From Sphingobacterium mizutaii (GTDB taxonomy: Bacteria > Bacteroidota > Bacteroidia > Sphingobacteriales > Sphingobacteriaceae): 64,000 bases of DNA. The position numbers and the translations under genes were made by a program. A model generated the notes under the pieces. The model had not been told where the DNA came from and made no database searches. It worked only from the letters and a program-made list of their open reading frames with translations. Position 1 is the stretch's first letter. Every line of letters starts with the position of its first letter. The DNA is taken from assembly GCF_900187125.1 (NCBI RefSeq), contig NZ_LT906468.1:3720001-3784000 (forward strand). Direction: 5' to 3'. Of the stretch, positions 27,011 through 35,955 are shown one piece after another.

Positions 27011-28732
27011 ATGAAGAAAATTACGCTATCCTTATTGGTAGCCATTAGCCTAGCGGGATCTCTTTCCGCTCAAAATAAAGATATTATCAAATCCCGGAAT
27101 TATCCGCAGGGATATTTCCGGAACCCATTGAACATTGCGCCGGATGCCTCAGGTACTTTTGGGGAACTCCGTTCCACCCATTTCCATGCGGGCGACGATT
27201 ACCGTACGCAACAGCGAATCGGCCTCCCCCTGCATGCCGCAGCCGAAGGATATGTTTCACGTGTCAGGGTACAGATTGGTGGTGGCGGAAACTCGGTCTA
27301 TATTGACCATCCTAATGGCTATACCACGGTTTACTTGCACATGGACAGCTTTAACGATGCCCTGACCAATATCATCAGAGCTGAACAATACAAACAGCAA
27401 CGATTTGATGTGGACATGGAATTAAAACCTGGCCAGGTTAAATTGAGCAAAGGTCAATTTATTGGAAATGCAGGGAATACGGGTGGTTCAGCAGGACCGC
27501 ATCTGCATCTTGAAATCAGGGATACCAAATCCCAGCATCCATTAAACCCACAGTTATTTGGTCTGCACTTCAACGATAAGTTTGCTCCAACTATCAATGG
27601 GATTATGGTCTACGATTTGATTGACCCCTTGTTCAATGAAAATACGGGCAGACGATATCAGCAATTAAAAGCATTGGGTTCAGGACGCTATAGCTTAGCT
27701 TCTGGCGCCCCGATTTCGGTTAACGGCAAATTTGGATTGGGAATCAATACGATTGACAGACATCGCGCCGGAGGTTTCCAAAACGGGGTATATTCGATCG
27801 AATTGTTCCTGGATGGTAAGGCGGTCTCCACCGTGCTATTTGAGGAACTTGACTTCAATACCTCCAGTGCAATACACTCCTACCTGGATTTTCCACATTT
27901 TAAAAGAACTAAGGCCAAGGTTCAAAAGAGTTTCAAAGACCCAGGCAACCCAATCCAGATCTTTAAGTTCCTGGACAAGGATGGCACGATTGAATTGAAG
28001 GACGATGCTGTGCACGATGTAAAATATGTGGTCAAAGATGTTCATGGCAACTGCAGCGAGTTGGATTTTAAAGTCAAGAACAATCCTACATATGGAGCCA
28101 AGAGAAATCCTGTAAAAGGCGAATTGTTCGCTTATAACAAAGAAAACAAGTTTGAGGCGGACCAAGTAAAATTAGATATACCAAAAGGTGCCCTGTATAC
28201 GGACCTGGACTTTACATATTCAACCAGTGCCCCAAGACCAAACAGTTATTCAGCAGTACATCACGTGCAGAACAACTTGACTCCCCTATTCTCGACTTAT
28301 AAGTTGAGCATTAAACCGACCAGTCTCCCAAAACATTTGGAAAGCAAAGCATTGCTTGCTTCAGTAGACGGCGGTTCGGTAGGTGGAAAATTTGAGAACG
28401 GTTGGGTTACAGTGAACACCAAGATATTCGGCTCATTTTATGTGACGGTTGACACCATTGCACCGACTATTGTCCCTCGAAATTTCAGTAATGGAAAGAA
28501 CGTGAGCGCCCAATCAAAAATTGATTTCACCATTGCCGATAATTACTCGGGGATACAATCATTCAATGCTTATATTGATGGCAAATGGGTATTGATGGAA
28601 TATGATTCAAAGAACAGGCATGTTTGGCATCGATTTGACCCCTCATTAAGCAAGGGAAAACATACATTCAAATTCGTAGTGAAGGACTGGAAAGATAACG
28701 AGAAAGTTTACGAAGCTACATTTACTAGATAG
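27011..28732 (+). CDS. Exported M23-family metallopeptidase
   Basis: 573 residues with a signal peptide (LSLLVAISLAGSLSAQ). The LytM/M23 domain spans about residues 45-185: zinc ligands His59 and Asp63 in HAGDD, and the catalytic HLH at 164-166 in GPHLHLE. The remaining about 390 residues are beta-rich and include a late segment (DYSGIQSFNAYIDGKW) like those following M23 domains in other Bacteroidota proteins. Probable periplasmic peptidoglycan endopeptidase or an activator of one; zinc ligands look intact, so activity is plausible. Confidence 0.9.
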   Translation: MKKITLSLLVAISLAGSLSAQNKDIIKSRNYPQGYFRNPLNIAPDASGTFGELRSTHFHAGDDYRTQQRIGLPLHAAAEGYVSRVRVQIGGGGNSVYIDHPNGYTTVYLHMDSFNDALTNIIRAEQYKQQRFDVDMELKPGQVKLSKGQFIGNAGNTGGSAGPHLHLEIRDTKSQHPLNPQLFGLHFNDKFAPTINGIMVYDLIDPLFNENTGRRYQQLKALGSGRYSLASGAPISVNGKFGLGINTIDRHRAGGFQNGVYSIELFLDGKAVSTVLFEELDFNTSSAIHSYLDFPHFKRTKAKVQKSFKDPGNPIQIFKFLDKDGTIELKDDAVHDVKYVVKDVHGNCSELDFKVKNNPTYGAKRNPVKGELFAYNKENKFEADQVKLDIPKGALYTDLDFTYSTSAPRPNSYSAVHHVQNNLTPLFSTYKLSIKPTSLPKHLESKALLASVDGGSVGGKFENGWVTVNTKIFGSFYVTVDTIAPTIVPRNFSNGKNVSAQSKIDFTIADNYSGIQSFNAYIDGKWVLMEYDSKNRHVWHRFDPSLSKGKHTFKFVVKDWKDNEKVYEATFTR

Positions 28733-28743
28733 AAAGGACAATT

Positions 28744-29208
28744 ATGGCAGAGTTGAAAGTTGGAGACAAAGCTCCACAGTTTACATCAAAGAATCAGAAT
28801 GGTGAGGAAATTAAGCTATCGGATTTCCAAGGGAAAAAGGTGATCTTATATTTCTATCCCAAGGATAATACTCCGGGTTGTACCACGGAAGCCTGTAATT
28901 TTCGGGATAACTACCAGAGCTTATTGAAAGATGGCTTTGAGGTTATCGGTGTCAGTATCGATAGCGAGCAATCGCATCAGAAGTTCATGTCGAAGTTCGA
29001 ACTTCCCTTTAATCTGGTTTCTGATGAAGACAAAAAAATCGTGGAAGATTATGGGGTTTGGGTGGAGAAGAATATGTATGGCAAGAAATACATGGGTACC
29101 GCCAGAACCACTTTTATCATTGACGAGAAAGGTATTATTCAGCATATTATCAAAAAAGTTGACAATAAAAATGCAAGTCAACAAATAAGAGATTTATTGG
29201 CACAATAA
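28744..29208 (+). CDS. bcp: Thioredoxin-dependent peroxiredoxin, Bcp/PrxQ type
   Basis: 154 residues. The peroxidatic Cys46 is in TPGCTTEAC and the resolving Cys51 lies five residues on, the atypical two-Cys arrangement of Bcp/PrxQ. FYPKDNTPG, the GVSIDSEQSHQKF helix and FELPFNLVSDE are standard. It reduces hydrogen peroxide and alkyl peroxides with thioredoxin. Eleven bases after the M23 gene; the glyS promoter begins 15 bases after its stop. Confidence 0.94.
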   Translation: MAELKVGDKAPQFTSKNQNGEEIKLSDFQGKKVILYFYPKDNTPGCTTEACNFRDNYQSLLKDGFEVIGVSIDSEQSHQKFMSKFELPFNLVSDEDKKIVEDYGVWVEKNMYGKKYMGTARTTFIIDEKGIIQHIIKKVDNKNASQQIRDLLAQ

Positions 29209-29223
29209 ATCAAACGAATACAT

Positions 29224-29231
29224 TATATTTG
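29224..29231 (+). promoter_or_regulatory. TATATTTG promoter box directly before glyS ATG
   Basis: An exact TAnnTTTG box whose last base is only 6 bases from the ATG at 29238. Transcription would begin at or next to the start codon, suggesting a leaderless transcript. A TTG at 29197-29199 is 24 bases upstream, longer than the ideal spacing. Confidence 0.6.
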
Positions 29232-29237
29232 CCCCTT

Positions 29238-30707
29238 ATGAGCAAGCAAACAGACGATTTTTTCAAGAATATCATTTCGCATGCGAAGGAATATGGATTT
29301 GTTTTTCCTTCGAGTGAGATCTATGACGGTTTAAGTGCCGTATATGATTATGGTCAATTGGGTTCTGAATTAAAGAACAACCTGAAGACATATTGGTGGA
29401 AATCCATGGTTCAATTGAATGAGAACATTGTGGGCATTGATGCTGCAATTTTCATGCATCCAACAACCTGGAAAGCATCTGGCCACGTGGATGGGTTTAA
29501 TGACCCGATGATTGACAATAAGGATTCGAAAAAGCGTTACCGTGCCGATCAATTGATCGAGGATAAAATCGATCGCTATGAAAAGGACGGCAAAAATGAA
29601 AAAGCTGCCCAACTTCAGAAAGATTTAGATGATGCTTTGAATGCAGACGACCTTGTTCGTTTGAAAACCATCATCGAAGAACATAATATTGTTTGTCCAA
29701 TCTCAGGAACAAAAAACTGGACCGATGTGCGTCAGTTCAACTTGATGTTTGCTACGCAAATGGGAGCTATGGCTGATGGCGCAGAACAGGTATATCTACG
29801 TCCTGAAACGGCACAAGGTATCTTTGTAAATTTCCTGAATGTTCAAAAAACAGGAAGGATGAAGATTCCTTTTGGTATTGCGCAAATTGGTAAAGCATTC
29901 CGTAATGAGGTTATTGCACGTCAATTTATCATGCGTATGCGTGAATTTGAACAAATGGAAATGCAATTCTTTGTACGTCCGGGTACTGATTCAGAATGGT
30001 ATGCAAAGTGGAAAGAGAACCGTTTAAAATGGCATTTGGCATTGGGCGCGGATGAAACGAAATATCGTTACCATGATCACGTGAAATTGGCACATTATGC
30101 TAAAGCGGCAGTCGATATTGAATACCAATTCCCATTTGGATTTAAAGAGGTAGAAGGTATCCACTCCAGATCTGATTTCGATTTAAAACAACACCAAGAA
30201 TTTTCAGGAAAGAAAATGCAATACTTCGACCCTGAGATCAACCAAAGTTATATTCCATTCGTAATCGAGACATCAATCGGTTTAGACCGTTTATTCCTGA
30301 CCGTATTGGCAAACAGCTTGGTACAAGAAGACCTTTCTACGGAAGACAAACAAGATTCGCGTGTGGTATTGAAATTCCACCCAGCAATCGCTCCAGTTAA
30401 AGCGGCTATCCTTCCTTTGACCAAAAAAGATGGTTTGCCAGAAAAAGCCAGAGAGATCATGTCTAAGTTGAAATTGGATTATAACATCCAGTATGACGAG
30501 AAAGATTCTATTGGTAAGCGCTATCGCCGTCAGGATGCTATTGGTACTCCATTCTGTATCACAGTAGATCACCAAACATTGGAAGACAATATGGTTACTA
30601 TCCGTCACCGTGACAGTATGCAACAAGAGCGCGTGAACATTGATGAATTAGAAAACATCATTGGCAACCTTGTCAGCATGAGCAATCTATTGAAACAGTT
30701 GATCTAA
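29238..30707 (+). CDS. glyS: Glycyl-tRNA synthetase, homodimeric (alpha2) type
   Basis: Class II synthetase of the dimeric type, 489 residues from the ATG at 29238. The TTG at 29229 is rejected because it lies inside the promoter box. N-terminal FPSSEIYDGLSAVYDYGQLGSELKNN, motif 2 region RPETAQGIFVNF, FRNEVIARQFIMRMREFEQME, and motif 3 ETSIGLDRLFL are clear. The C-terminal anticodon-binding domain has DYNIQYDEKDSIGKRYRRQDAIGTPFC. It charges tRNA-Gly with glycine. Single-gene transcript closed by a terminator at 30731. Confidence 0.97.
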   Translation: MSKQTDDFFKNIISHAKEYGFVFPSSEIYDGLSAVYDYGQLGSELKNNLKTYWWKSMVQLNENIVGIDAAIFMHPTTWKASGHVDGFNDPMIDNKDSKKRYRADQLIEDKIDRYEKDGKNEKAAQLQKDLDDALNADDLVRLKTIIEEHNIVCPISGTKNWTDVRQFNLMFATQMGAMADGAEQVYLRPETAQGIFVNFLNVQKTGRMKIPFGIAQIGKAFRNEVIARQFIMRMREFEQMEMQFFVRPGTDSEWYAKWKENRLKWHLALGADETKYRYHDHVKLAHYAKAAVDIEYQFPFGFKEVEGIHSRSDFDLKQHQEFSGKKMQYFDPEINQSYIPFVIETSIGLDRLFLTVLANSLVQEDLSTEDKQDSRVVLKFHPAIAPVKAAILPLTKKDGLPEKAREIMSKLKLDYNIQYDEKDSIGKRYRRQDAIGTPFCITVDHQTLEDNMVTIRHRDSMQQERVNIDELENIIGNLVSMSNLLKQLI

Positions 30708-30730
30708 GGATCAGTAGACATAAAACAATT

Positions 30731-30763
30731 AAACCTGCTTCGGACATGAAGCAGGTTTTTTTT
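30731..30763 (+). terminator. Rho-independent terminator after glyS
   Basis: AAACCTGCTTC (30731-30741) pairs with GAAGCAGGTTT (30748-30758) around a 6-base loop and continues into a T8 run. Confidence 0.93.
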
Positions 30764-30782
30764 ATATAGAGGGCTGGTTAGT

Positions 30783-31895
30783 TCAATGATATCTAGTGGA
30801 GGAGATACTGGATTGCTCCATGGCATAATTTCGCTGTTCGAGGTATTTCCATACCGAACATCCATTTACCTTTTGGAATACCCGATGAAAGTCATACTCA
30901 CTCTTGAATCCGGATTCAAACAATAACTTATTAATGAGTGCTGAATCATGATCCGCAAGCCCTAGTTTATCCATAAAATAAGCAATGCGCTTTGAATTGA
31001 GATAGACGTCGAAATTACCCTTGAGGTAAACCTTGGTTATTTCTTTTAACTCCCGATCAGACAGTGGCAAGAATTTAGCAATGTCGGATAGCTTCAGTTC
31101 TGGATTCTTAAAAAGCCTTTCTTGATCCATCAATTGATCTATGGCGGTCACATAAAAGATCAAATCCACATCCTTTCGAAATGGACCTTCCAATCTTGTA
31201 TTTTTAACCAAACCGTATGATCGTAATAGATAAGCAAAAAACAATTGGACCGTCCTGAAATATCGATAGTAAAAGATAGAGAATAAGACCAAAAAAGTAT
31301 AGAGGCCATCTGGAAATTCCAGGAACAGACCATTTTCTAAAAACATTCCGTTGAAAAGGATGATTCCCAGAACAAACAGTTTGGAAAAGAAGAGCGCACA
31401 GCCCAATTGACCATCTATGGAACAGGACAGCTTGGCCAAGTTTTTACGAAATGGCCAAAGGATATAGACATCATAGATCAGCGTAACAGCAAACAGGATC
31501 GTCCTGGAGCGTTGATTGAAGAAATCCAAGTAATCATAGATCATTCCTTCTTTTATTTGATCTGAGAAGATATTATAGAGGAAAAAGAAGACGTAAAAAA
31601 GTAAGAATGGAAAAAACGCCAAAAGCACGAGATACCCTGATGTCCTAATTTCCAAGACAATATTCCGGATGTATAAGGAGGAAAGGGATACTAAACAGAG
31701 ACTGCTCGTAGCAGTAAAGAGGAGATCAATATGGGGATCGATCATGGACACTAGATATTTAACTAATAGAACAACAAGAGAGGTGAACATGAGAATTCGG
31801 ATAATCTCCCCTCTTTCATCCCTAATAGATTTAACCTTAAGATAGAGGATAATGATTAGTACCTGAATAATAGTTAGCGCTAGCAAATAAGCCAT
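30783..31895 (-). CDS. Membrane-anchored AraC-type transcriptional regulator
   Basis: 370 residues from the ATG at 31895; a GTG at 31913 would add six residues. The first about 215 residues hold roughly six or seven hydrophobic helices (for example YLLALTIIQVLIIILYL, YLVLLAFFPFLLFYVFFFLY, LYTFLVLFSIFYY). The C-terminal about 110 residues read as an AraC helix-turn-helix domain: LKLSDIAKFLPLSDRELKEI, then VYLNSKRIAYFMDKL, then FESGFKSEYDFHRVFQKVNG. Such 7TM-AraC proteins are common in Bacteroidota and presumably sense a signal at the membrane. It lies 85 bases after the lipoprotein gene and may control it (inference). AT-rich compared with its neighbours. Confidence 0.82.
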   Translation of the reverse strand: MAYLLALTIIQVLIIILYLKVKSIRDERGEIIRILMFTSLVVLLVKYLVSMIDPHIDLLFTATSSLCLVSLSSLYIRNIVLEIRTSGYLVLLAFFPFLLFYVFFFLYNIFSDQIKEGMIYDYLDFFNQRSRTILFAVTLIYDVYILWPFRKNLAKLSCSIDGQLGCALFFSKLFVLGIILFNGMFLENGLFLEFPDGLYTFLVLFSIFYYRYFRTVQLFFAYLLRSYGLVKNTRLEGPFRKDVDLIFYVTAIDQLMDQERLFKNPELKLSDIAKFLPLSDRELKEITKVYLKGNFDVYLNSKRIAYFMDKLGLADHDSALINKLLFESGFKSEYDFHRVFQKVNGCSVWKYLEQRNYAMEQSSISSTRYH

Positions 31896-31979
31896 ATAAC
31901 AATAATAACACACTATTATTAAGAAATTAAAAAGGCCTCGTTAAGTTTAATTTTTTAATTTGCACGATGATTCCCTTTT

Positions 31980-33464
31980 TTAACTGAATTCCACTACTTT
32001 TTGATCTCCCCACGATTCATCGATTATTATTTCGAAAAAGCCAGTAGAAAGACCTGTGGGGTATAAAGGACCTTTGAAAATCAACTTTACATTGTTTTTG
32101 ATCTGTGATTTTAGGTTAAGTTTTCGAATGACCTTTTTATTATCCCAAACTTCAATTTCATATTGAACAGGTAGATTAACATCCGTAAAACCTATAAAAT
32201 GATTAAAAGAAACTTCCTTATTCACATTAAAATCTTGTTCAAATTCCAATTGGTTAGGGCTATTGTCAGGCACCATTGTTTCTAACTTTGTATTGAATGG
32301 TTTCCAAAAATAGGCCGCTGTAATGGGTTTGACCTTGACTTTTTTAATATTATCTAAATCCTGCATGTCCGTAAAATCCAAAGTGACCATACTGTAAAGA
32401 CGCTTAAGGGTGACTTTCTTTTCTACATTTTCTTTTAGTTCAAAAGAATCCAAGGCTGCAAAGGAACGACCATATTTATCATCAACCAGTTGGCTGACAT
32501 AAAATTGATCTTTATTCTTTATATCACTTGGCAGGATTAACTTCTTAGGAGAATCATGTAATAGAATGACATTGTAATAGTTACCATTGGGAAGTTCCAT
32601 GAGCAATTCTTTGTTATCGGTTGAGAGGTCGAAGCTTCCTTTTTTCACGAGTTCACCGGTTTTCTTTTTGAAAATATAATAGGGCAAATCATTATAATTG
32701 GGGTTCGAAGGCTTCTTTCGCTTACCATAGACCCTAATGTTATCTATCAGGTGATGCCATTTTTCGAGATTTTTAACAAAATTGTCCTTTGTATCTGGAT
32801 GTTTCATTTGCAAGGCAATGGATGTTTGCTTTTTGTTTTGATTCAATCGTTTAGGAAAGTTAATTGAATAAGTTTTCAGTTGTCTTATTGGGTTTGAGCC
32901 TGACACGAGATCCATTAGGGTATCAAGAGATCTATACTCGGTTCGATCAGCCAAAAATGCCATGTAAATACTTTTCTGCTGTTCATCCATCGATAAAAAA
33001 TCAAATTCAAGCCGGTGTATTTCGTGAATTTTAGTTTGATCAAATTCAAACCATAAAGTAATCAAGCTATCCGCTTTGAAGGCATAGTTATTTTTATTTG
33101 CCGTATTATTGGGATTAGGAACAAATTGGAGGGCTTTTTTATTGGAAAGGAGATGAATTATTTTAAAAAACCCATAATAATTATAGCTCGGTTCAAAAGA
33201 CTTATTATTGAAATTGATATAGGCAAGAAGTTCCGATCGTTCGGGATGATTATTTTCATCGCTTTCACTTGAGCCTGATTTTGTTAAGGGATTGGAATTG
33301 AAGGGTTGGATTTCTGACTGGAAATTGGAAAAATTAAAGGAGACTTGATGAAGGTTATGGTTTGGTTCGAGGGTCTCATGCTCTTTTTTCCTACAAGAAA
33401 TGTTCAGAAGGAGTAGAAATAGAAGAGTTAAAGGTAAATAAGGGGAACGGCTAAATAAACTCAT
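31980..33464 (-). CDS. Surface lipoprotein of unknown function, jelly-roll-like N-terminal part
   Basis: 494 residues with a lipoprotein signal (LTLLFLLLLNISC, Cys24). Residues about 75-250 show a strand pattern ending HHLIDNIRVYGK that recalls carbohydrate-binding or choice-of-anchor jelly-roll domains. The following part (LPNGNYYNVILLHD, then a TLKRLYSMVTLDF strand) is vaguely like FimB/Mfa2 fimbrial anchor proteins. I do not recognise the family firmly. The coding sequence is noticeably AT-rich and Asn/Lys-rich. It is preceded by a minus-strand terminator at 33536-33567, so it has its own promoter, and it is followed by the AraC-type regulator. Confidence 0.6.
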   Translation of the reverse strand: MSLFSRSPYLPLTLLFLLLLNISCRKKEHETLEPNHNLHQVSFNFSNFQSEIQPFNSNPLTKSGSSESDENNHPERSELLAYINFNNKSFEPSYNYYGFFKIIHLLSNKKALQFVPNPNNTANKNNYAFKADSLITLWFEFDQTKIHEIHRLEFDFLSMDEQQKSIYMAFLADRTEYRSLDTLMDLVSGSNPIRQLKTYSINFPKRLNQNKKQTSIALQMKHPDTKDNFVKNLEKWHHLIDNIRVYGKRKKPSNPNYNDLPYYIFKKKTGELVKKGSFDLSTDNKELLMELPNGNYYNVILLHDSPKKLILPSDIKNKDQFYVSQLVDDKYGRSFAALDSFELKENVEKKVTLKRLYSMVTLDFTDMQDLDNIKKVKVKPITAAYFWKPFNTKLETMVPDNSPNQLEFEQDFNVNKEVSFNHFIGFTDVNLPVQYEIEVWDNKKVIRKLNLKSQIKNNVKLIFKGPLYPTGLSTGFFEIIIDESWGDQKVVEFS

Positions 33465-33535
33465 AGTAATTAATTTTAGAGTAAAATAAAATATTATATA
33501 CTTAAATTAATTAACTAAAGTTAATGTAAAAGAAA

Positions 33536-33567
33536 AAAGAGATAATCAAAATATTAATTATCTCTTT
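33536..33567 (-). terminator. Terminator of the fucosidase operon (minus strand)
   Basis: AAAGAGATAAT (33536-33546) and ATTATCTCTTT (33557-33567) form an 11-bp stem with a 10-base loop. Read on the minus strand, the stem runs into a T-rich tail. Confidence 0.8.
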
Positions 33568-33627
33568 AGGGTTCAGCTAGATAGAATGATATCTAGACTT
33601 TATGTTTAAATTACTTTATTAAATGCT

Positions 33628-35952
33628 TTAAGAAACGGTATAGTTTATTTTTTCTCCATTTTTAATGACAGGCACTTGTTCACCTTTTTTGCCTTTAATT
33701 TGAAGATTTGTAACTTTTCCGTCTTTCCATTCAAAATCAACCGTATAATTTCCTCTTGCTTTTAATCCAGAAACCTTACCATCTTTCCAAGCAGTTGGCA
33801 AAGCTGGCAATAAATGGATGTAACCATCGTGGCTTTGGATCAGCATTTCTGCAATACCAGCCGATCCTCCAAAGTTTCCATCAATCTGGAAGGGAGGATG
33901 GGCACAAAACAGATTAGGATAGGTCCCTGCGCCAGCGCCTTGATAGGTCGTACCACTACCGTAGGCAGGCTGCAACAACTGTCTCAGGATCTCTAGCGAA
34001 TGATCCCCATCATGCAACCTTGCCCAGAACAAGATTTTCCAAGCTCTAGACCAACCTGTTCCTTCATCTCCACGGACTGCCAAGGTTTTCTTAGCTGCTT
34101 CTGCCCATTCAGGACTGCTAACTGGAGAAATAAAATTAGCTGGATATAATCCATATAAATGCGAAACATGGCGATGCTTAGGCTCTACTTCTTCGTAGTC
34201 TTCCAACCATTCCATCACTCGGCCTGATTTGCTAACTACGACTGCCGGAGGTAGTTGTTTTATATCGCCTTGCAATTGTTTGGCGAAATCATCATTCAGG
34301 CCTAGGATCTCATTACTTTTGATAACAGATTCGTATAATTCACGAACGATCTGGTTATCAATGGTAGGTCCCATTACTACTGCCGCACGCTTTCCATTTG
34401 GCAATTTGAATCCATTTTCAGGAGAAACCGAAGGAGAGGTAACTAACCAGCCTGTCTTTGGATCTTTGACCATTGTGGCTTTATAGAAAACCGCAGCTTC
34501 CTTAAGGACTGGATAAACCTCCTTGAGATACGCTTCGTCTTTTGTAAATTGATAGTGTTCCCAAAGGTGATTACATAACCATCCTGAAGCGGTACTCGCT
34601 CCCCAAGAAGCATGTTCTCCCGGTGCCGTATATCCCCATGGATTGGTCATCATGTAGACTACCCATCCCGGTGCATTATAATAAGCTTTGGCTGTTTTGG
34701 TGCCTTCTTTCGCCAGATTTTTGATCATCTCGATAAAAGGCTTATGATATTCCGAAAGGTTGCTCACTTCAACTCCCCAATGGTTCATTTGGGCATTGAT
34801 GTTCAAATGGTAATCTCCATTCCAAGGAGTCTGGATCTGATGCGCCCATAATCCTTGCAGATTGGGAGGCAATGCCTTGGGCGTGCTAGGTGAAGTGCTT
34901 GATATCGTCAGGTATCTTCCGAATTGAAAGTACAGGGATGCTAATCCATTATCTTGGCTAGGATCTTTAAAAAATGCCTGCAAGCGATCCTTTGTTGGGA
35001 TGTCTGCTTTAGAAGTAAGATCGGCAATCTGCAAATCTACCCGGTTGAACAATGGCTTATATTTGGAAGAATGTGCCTTCCAAAGTTTTGCATAGCTGTT
35101 CTTTTCTACCTTCTGGATCTCTTTGGATACATAGTCCTTAGGGTCATGTCCATAATAGCTGGTAGAGGCTGCAAACAACACTACGGCCTCATCTGCCCCT
35201 TTCACTATAAGCTGGTTATCGTGGTTCTGAAGGGTCCCTCCTTTTGATAGAACTTTAAATTTGGCAGCATACTGTATACCCCGACCGCCTTTGCCATCTG
35301 GAAGGCTTCCTGTTACGGTAATTTCATTGCCATTGATCTTATAGTCTTCAATATTTTGATCCCTATAAAAGTGCATCGCGAATTCAATGGATTTCTTTTT
35401 ATCAGCAGACAAACGCACTACGCCGACATTCTTGTCGAAAGAGGTAAAGTATTCACGCTGATAATGGACTCCATCCGTATTAAAACTGGTTACAGCTTTT
35501 GCGTCCGCGATATCCAACCAGCGCTTATAGTCTGTGGTCTCGCCCTGATGGAAGAACAGAAAATTCATAAAGCCTAAATTCTGGAAAGCACCATAAGGCG
35601 CCTCGGCACCATTACCTTGCCCAGAACCTGCGCCTACACAAACAAAATTCTTGTTGACCAATGCTTCTGCTAAATCATTCTTTCCTTCAAAAAGCAATTT
35701 CTGGATCTCACCTACAGAATTCATCGCCTGATAATTATTGGCATCCTGTGGAGATCCGGACCACATCGAGATTTCATTCAACACAATGGACTCATCATTG
35801 ACCTTGCCATCTGGCATCATCCCAATCAGACCATTCCCCAATGGCAAGGTTTCCTCCCATACTTTTGCGGGTTCCTTATACCATAATTTAGAATCCTGCG
35901 CACTTAGAAATCCTGTCCATAGGCACAAACTCATCAACACTACTTTCTTCAT
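33628..35952 (-). CDS. GH95 alpha-L-fucosidase
   Basis: 774 residues with a signal peptide ([14 protein letters not shown]). GH95 features: N-terminal beta-sandwich with [15 protein letters not shown] and [11 protein letters not shown], then the (alpha/alpha)6 barrel with [35 protein letters not shown], and the catalytic-acid stretch [14 protein letters not shown] with Asp691. Known GH95 enzymes are inverting, mostly alpha-1,2-fucosidases, some alpha-L-galactosidases. It begins 3 bases after the GH29 gene, so the two are co-transcribed. Exported, probably periplasmic. Confidence 0.95.
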   Translation of the reverse strand: MKKVVLMSLCLWTGFLSAQDSKLWYKEPAKVWEETLPLGNGLIGMMPDGKVNDESIVLNEISMWSGSPQDANNYQAMNSVGEIQKLLFEGKNDLAEALVNKNFVCVGAGSGQGNGAEAPYGAFQNLGFMNFLFFHQGETTDYKRWLDIADAKAVTSFNTDGVHYQREYFTSFDKNVGVVRLSADKKKSIEFAMHFYRDQNIEDYKINGNEITVTGSLPDGKGGRGIQYAAKFKVLSKGGTLQNHDNQLIVKGADEAVVLFAASTSYYGHDPKDYVSKEIQKVEKNSYAKLWKAHSSKYKPLFNRVDLQIADLTSKADIPTKDRLQAFFKDPSQDNGLASLYFQFGRYLTISSTSPSTPKALPPNLQGLWAHQIQTPWNGDYHLNINAQMNHWGVEVSNLSEYHKPFIEMIKNLAKEGTKTAKAYYNAPGWVVYMMTNPWGYTAPGEHASWGASTASGWLCNHLWEHYQFTKDEAYLKEVYPVLKEAAVFYKATMVKDPKTGWLVTSPSVSPENGFKLPNGKRAAVVMGPTIDNQIVRELYESVIKSNEILGLNDDFAKQLQGDIKQLPPAVVVSKSGRVMEWLEDYEEVEPKHRHVSHLYGLYPANFISPVSSPEWAEAAKKTLAVRGDEGTGWSRAWKILFWARLHDGDHSLEILRQLLQPAYGSGTTYQGAGAGTYPNLFCAHPPFQIDGNFGGSAGIAEMLIQSHDGYIHLLPALPTAWKDGKVSGLKARGNYTVDFEWKDGKVTNLQIKGKKGEQVPVIKNGEKINYTVS

Positions 35953-35955
35953 CTC

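Noticed and set aside
29229-29237. TTG start for glycyl-tRNA synthetase
   Set aside because: The codon lies in the TATATTTG promoter box; the ATG at 29238 gives the family's N-terminus.
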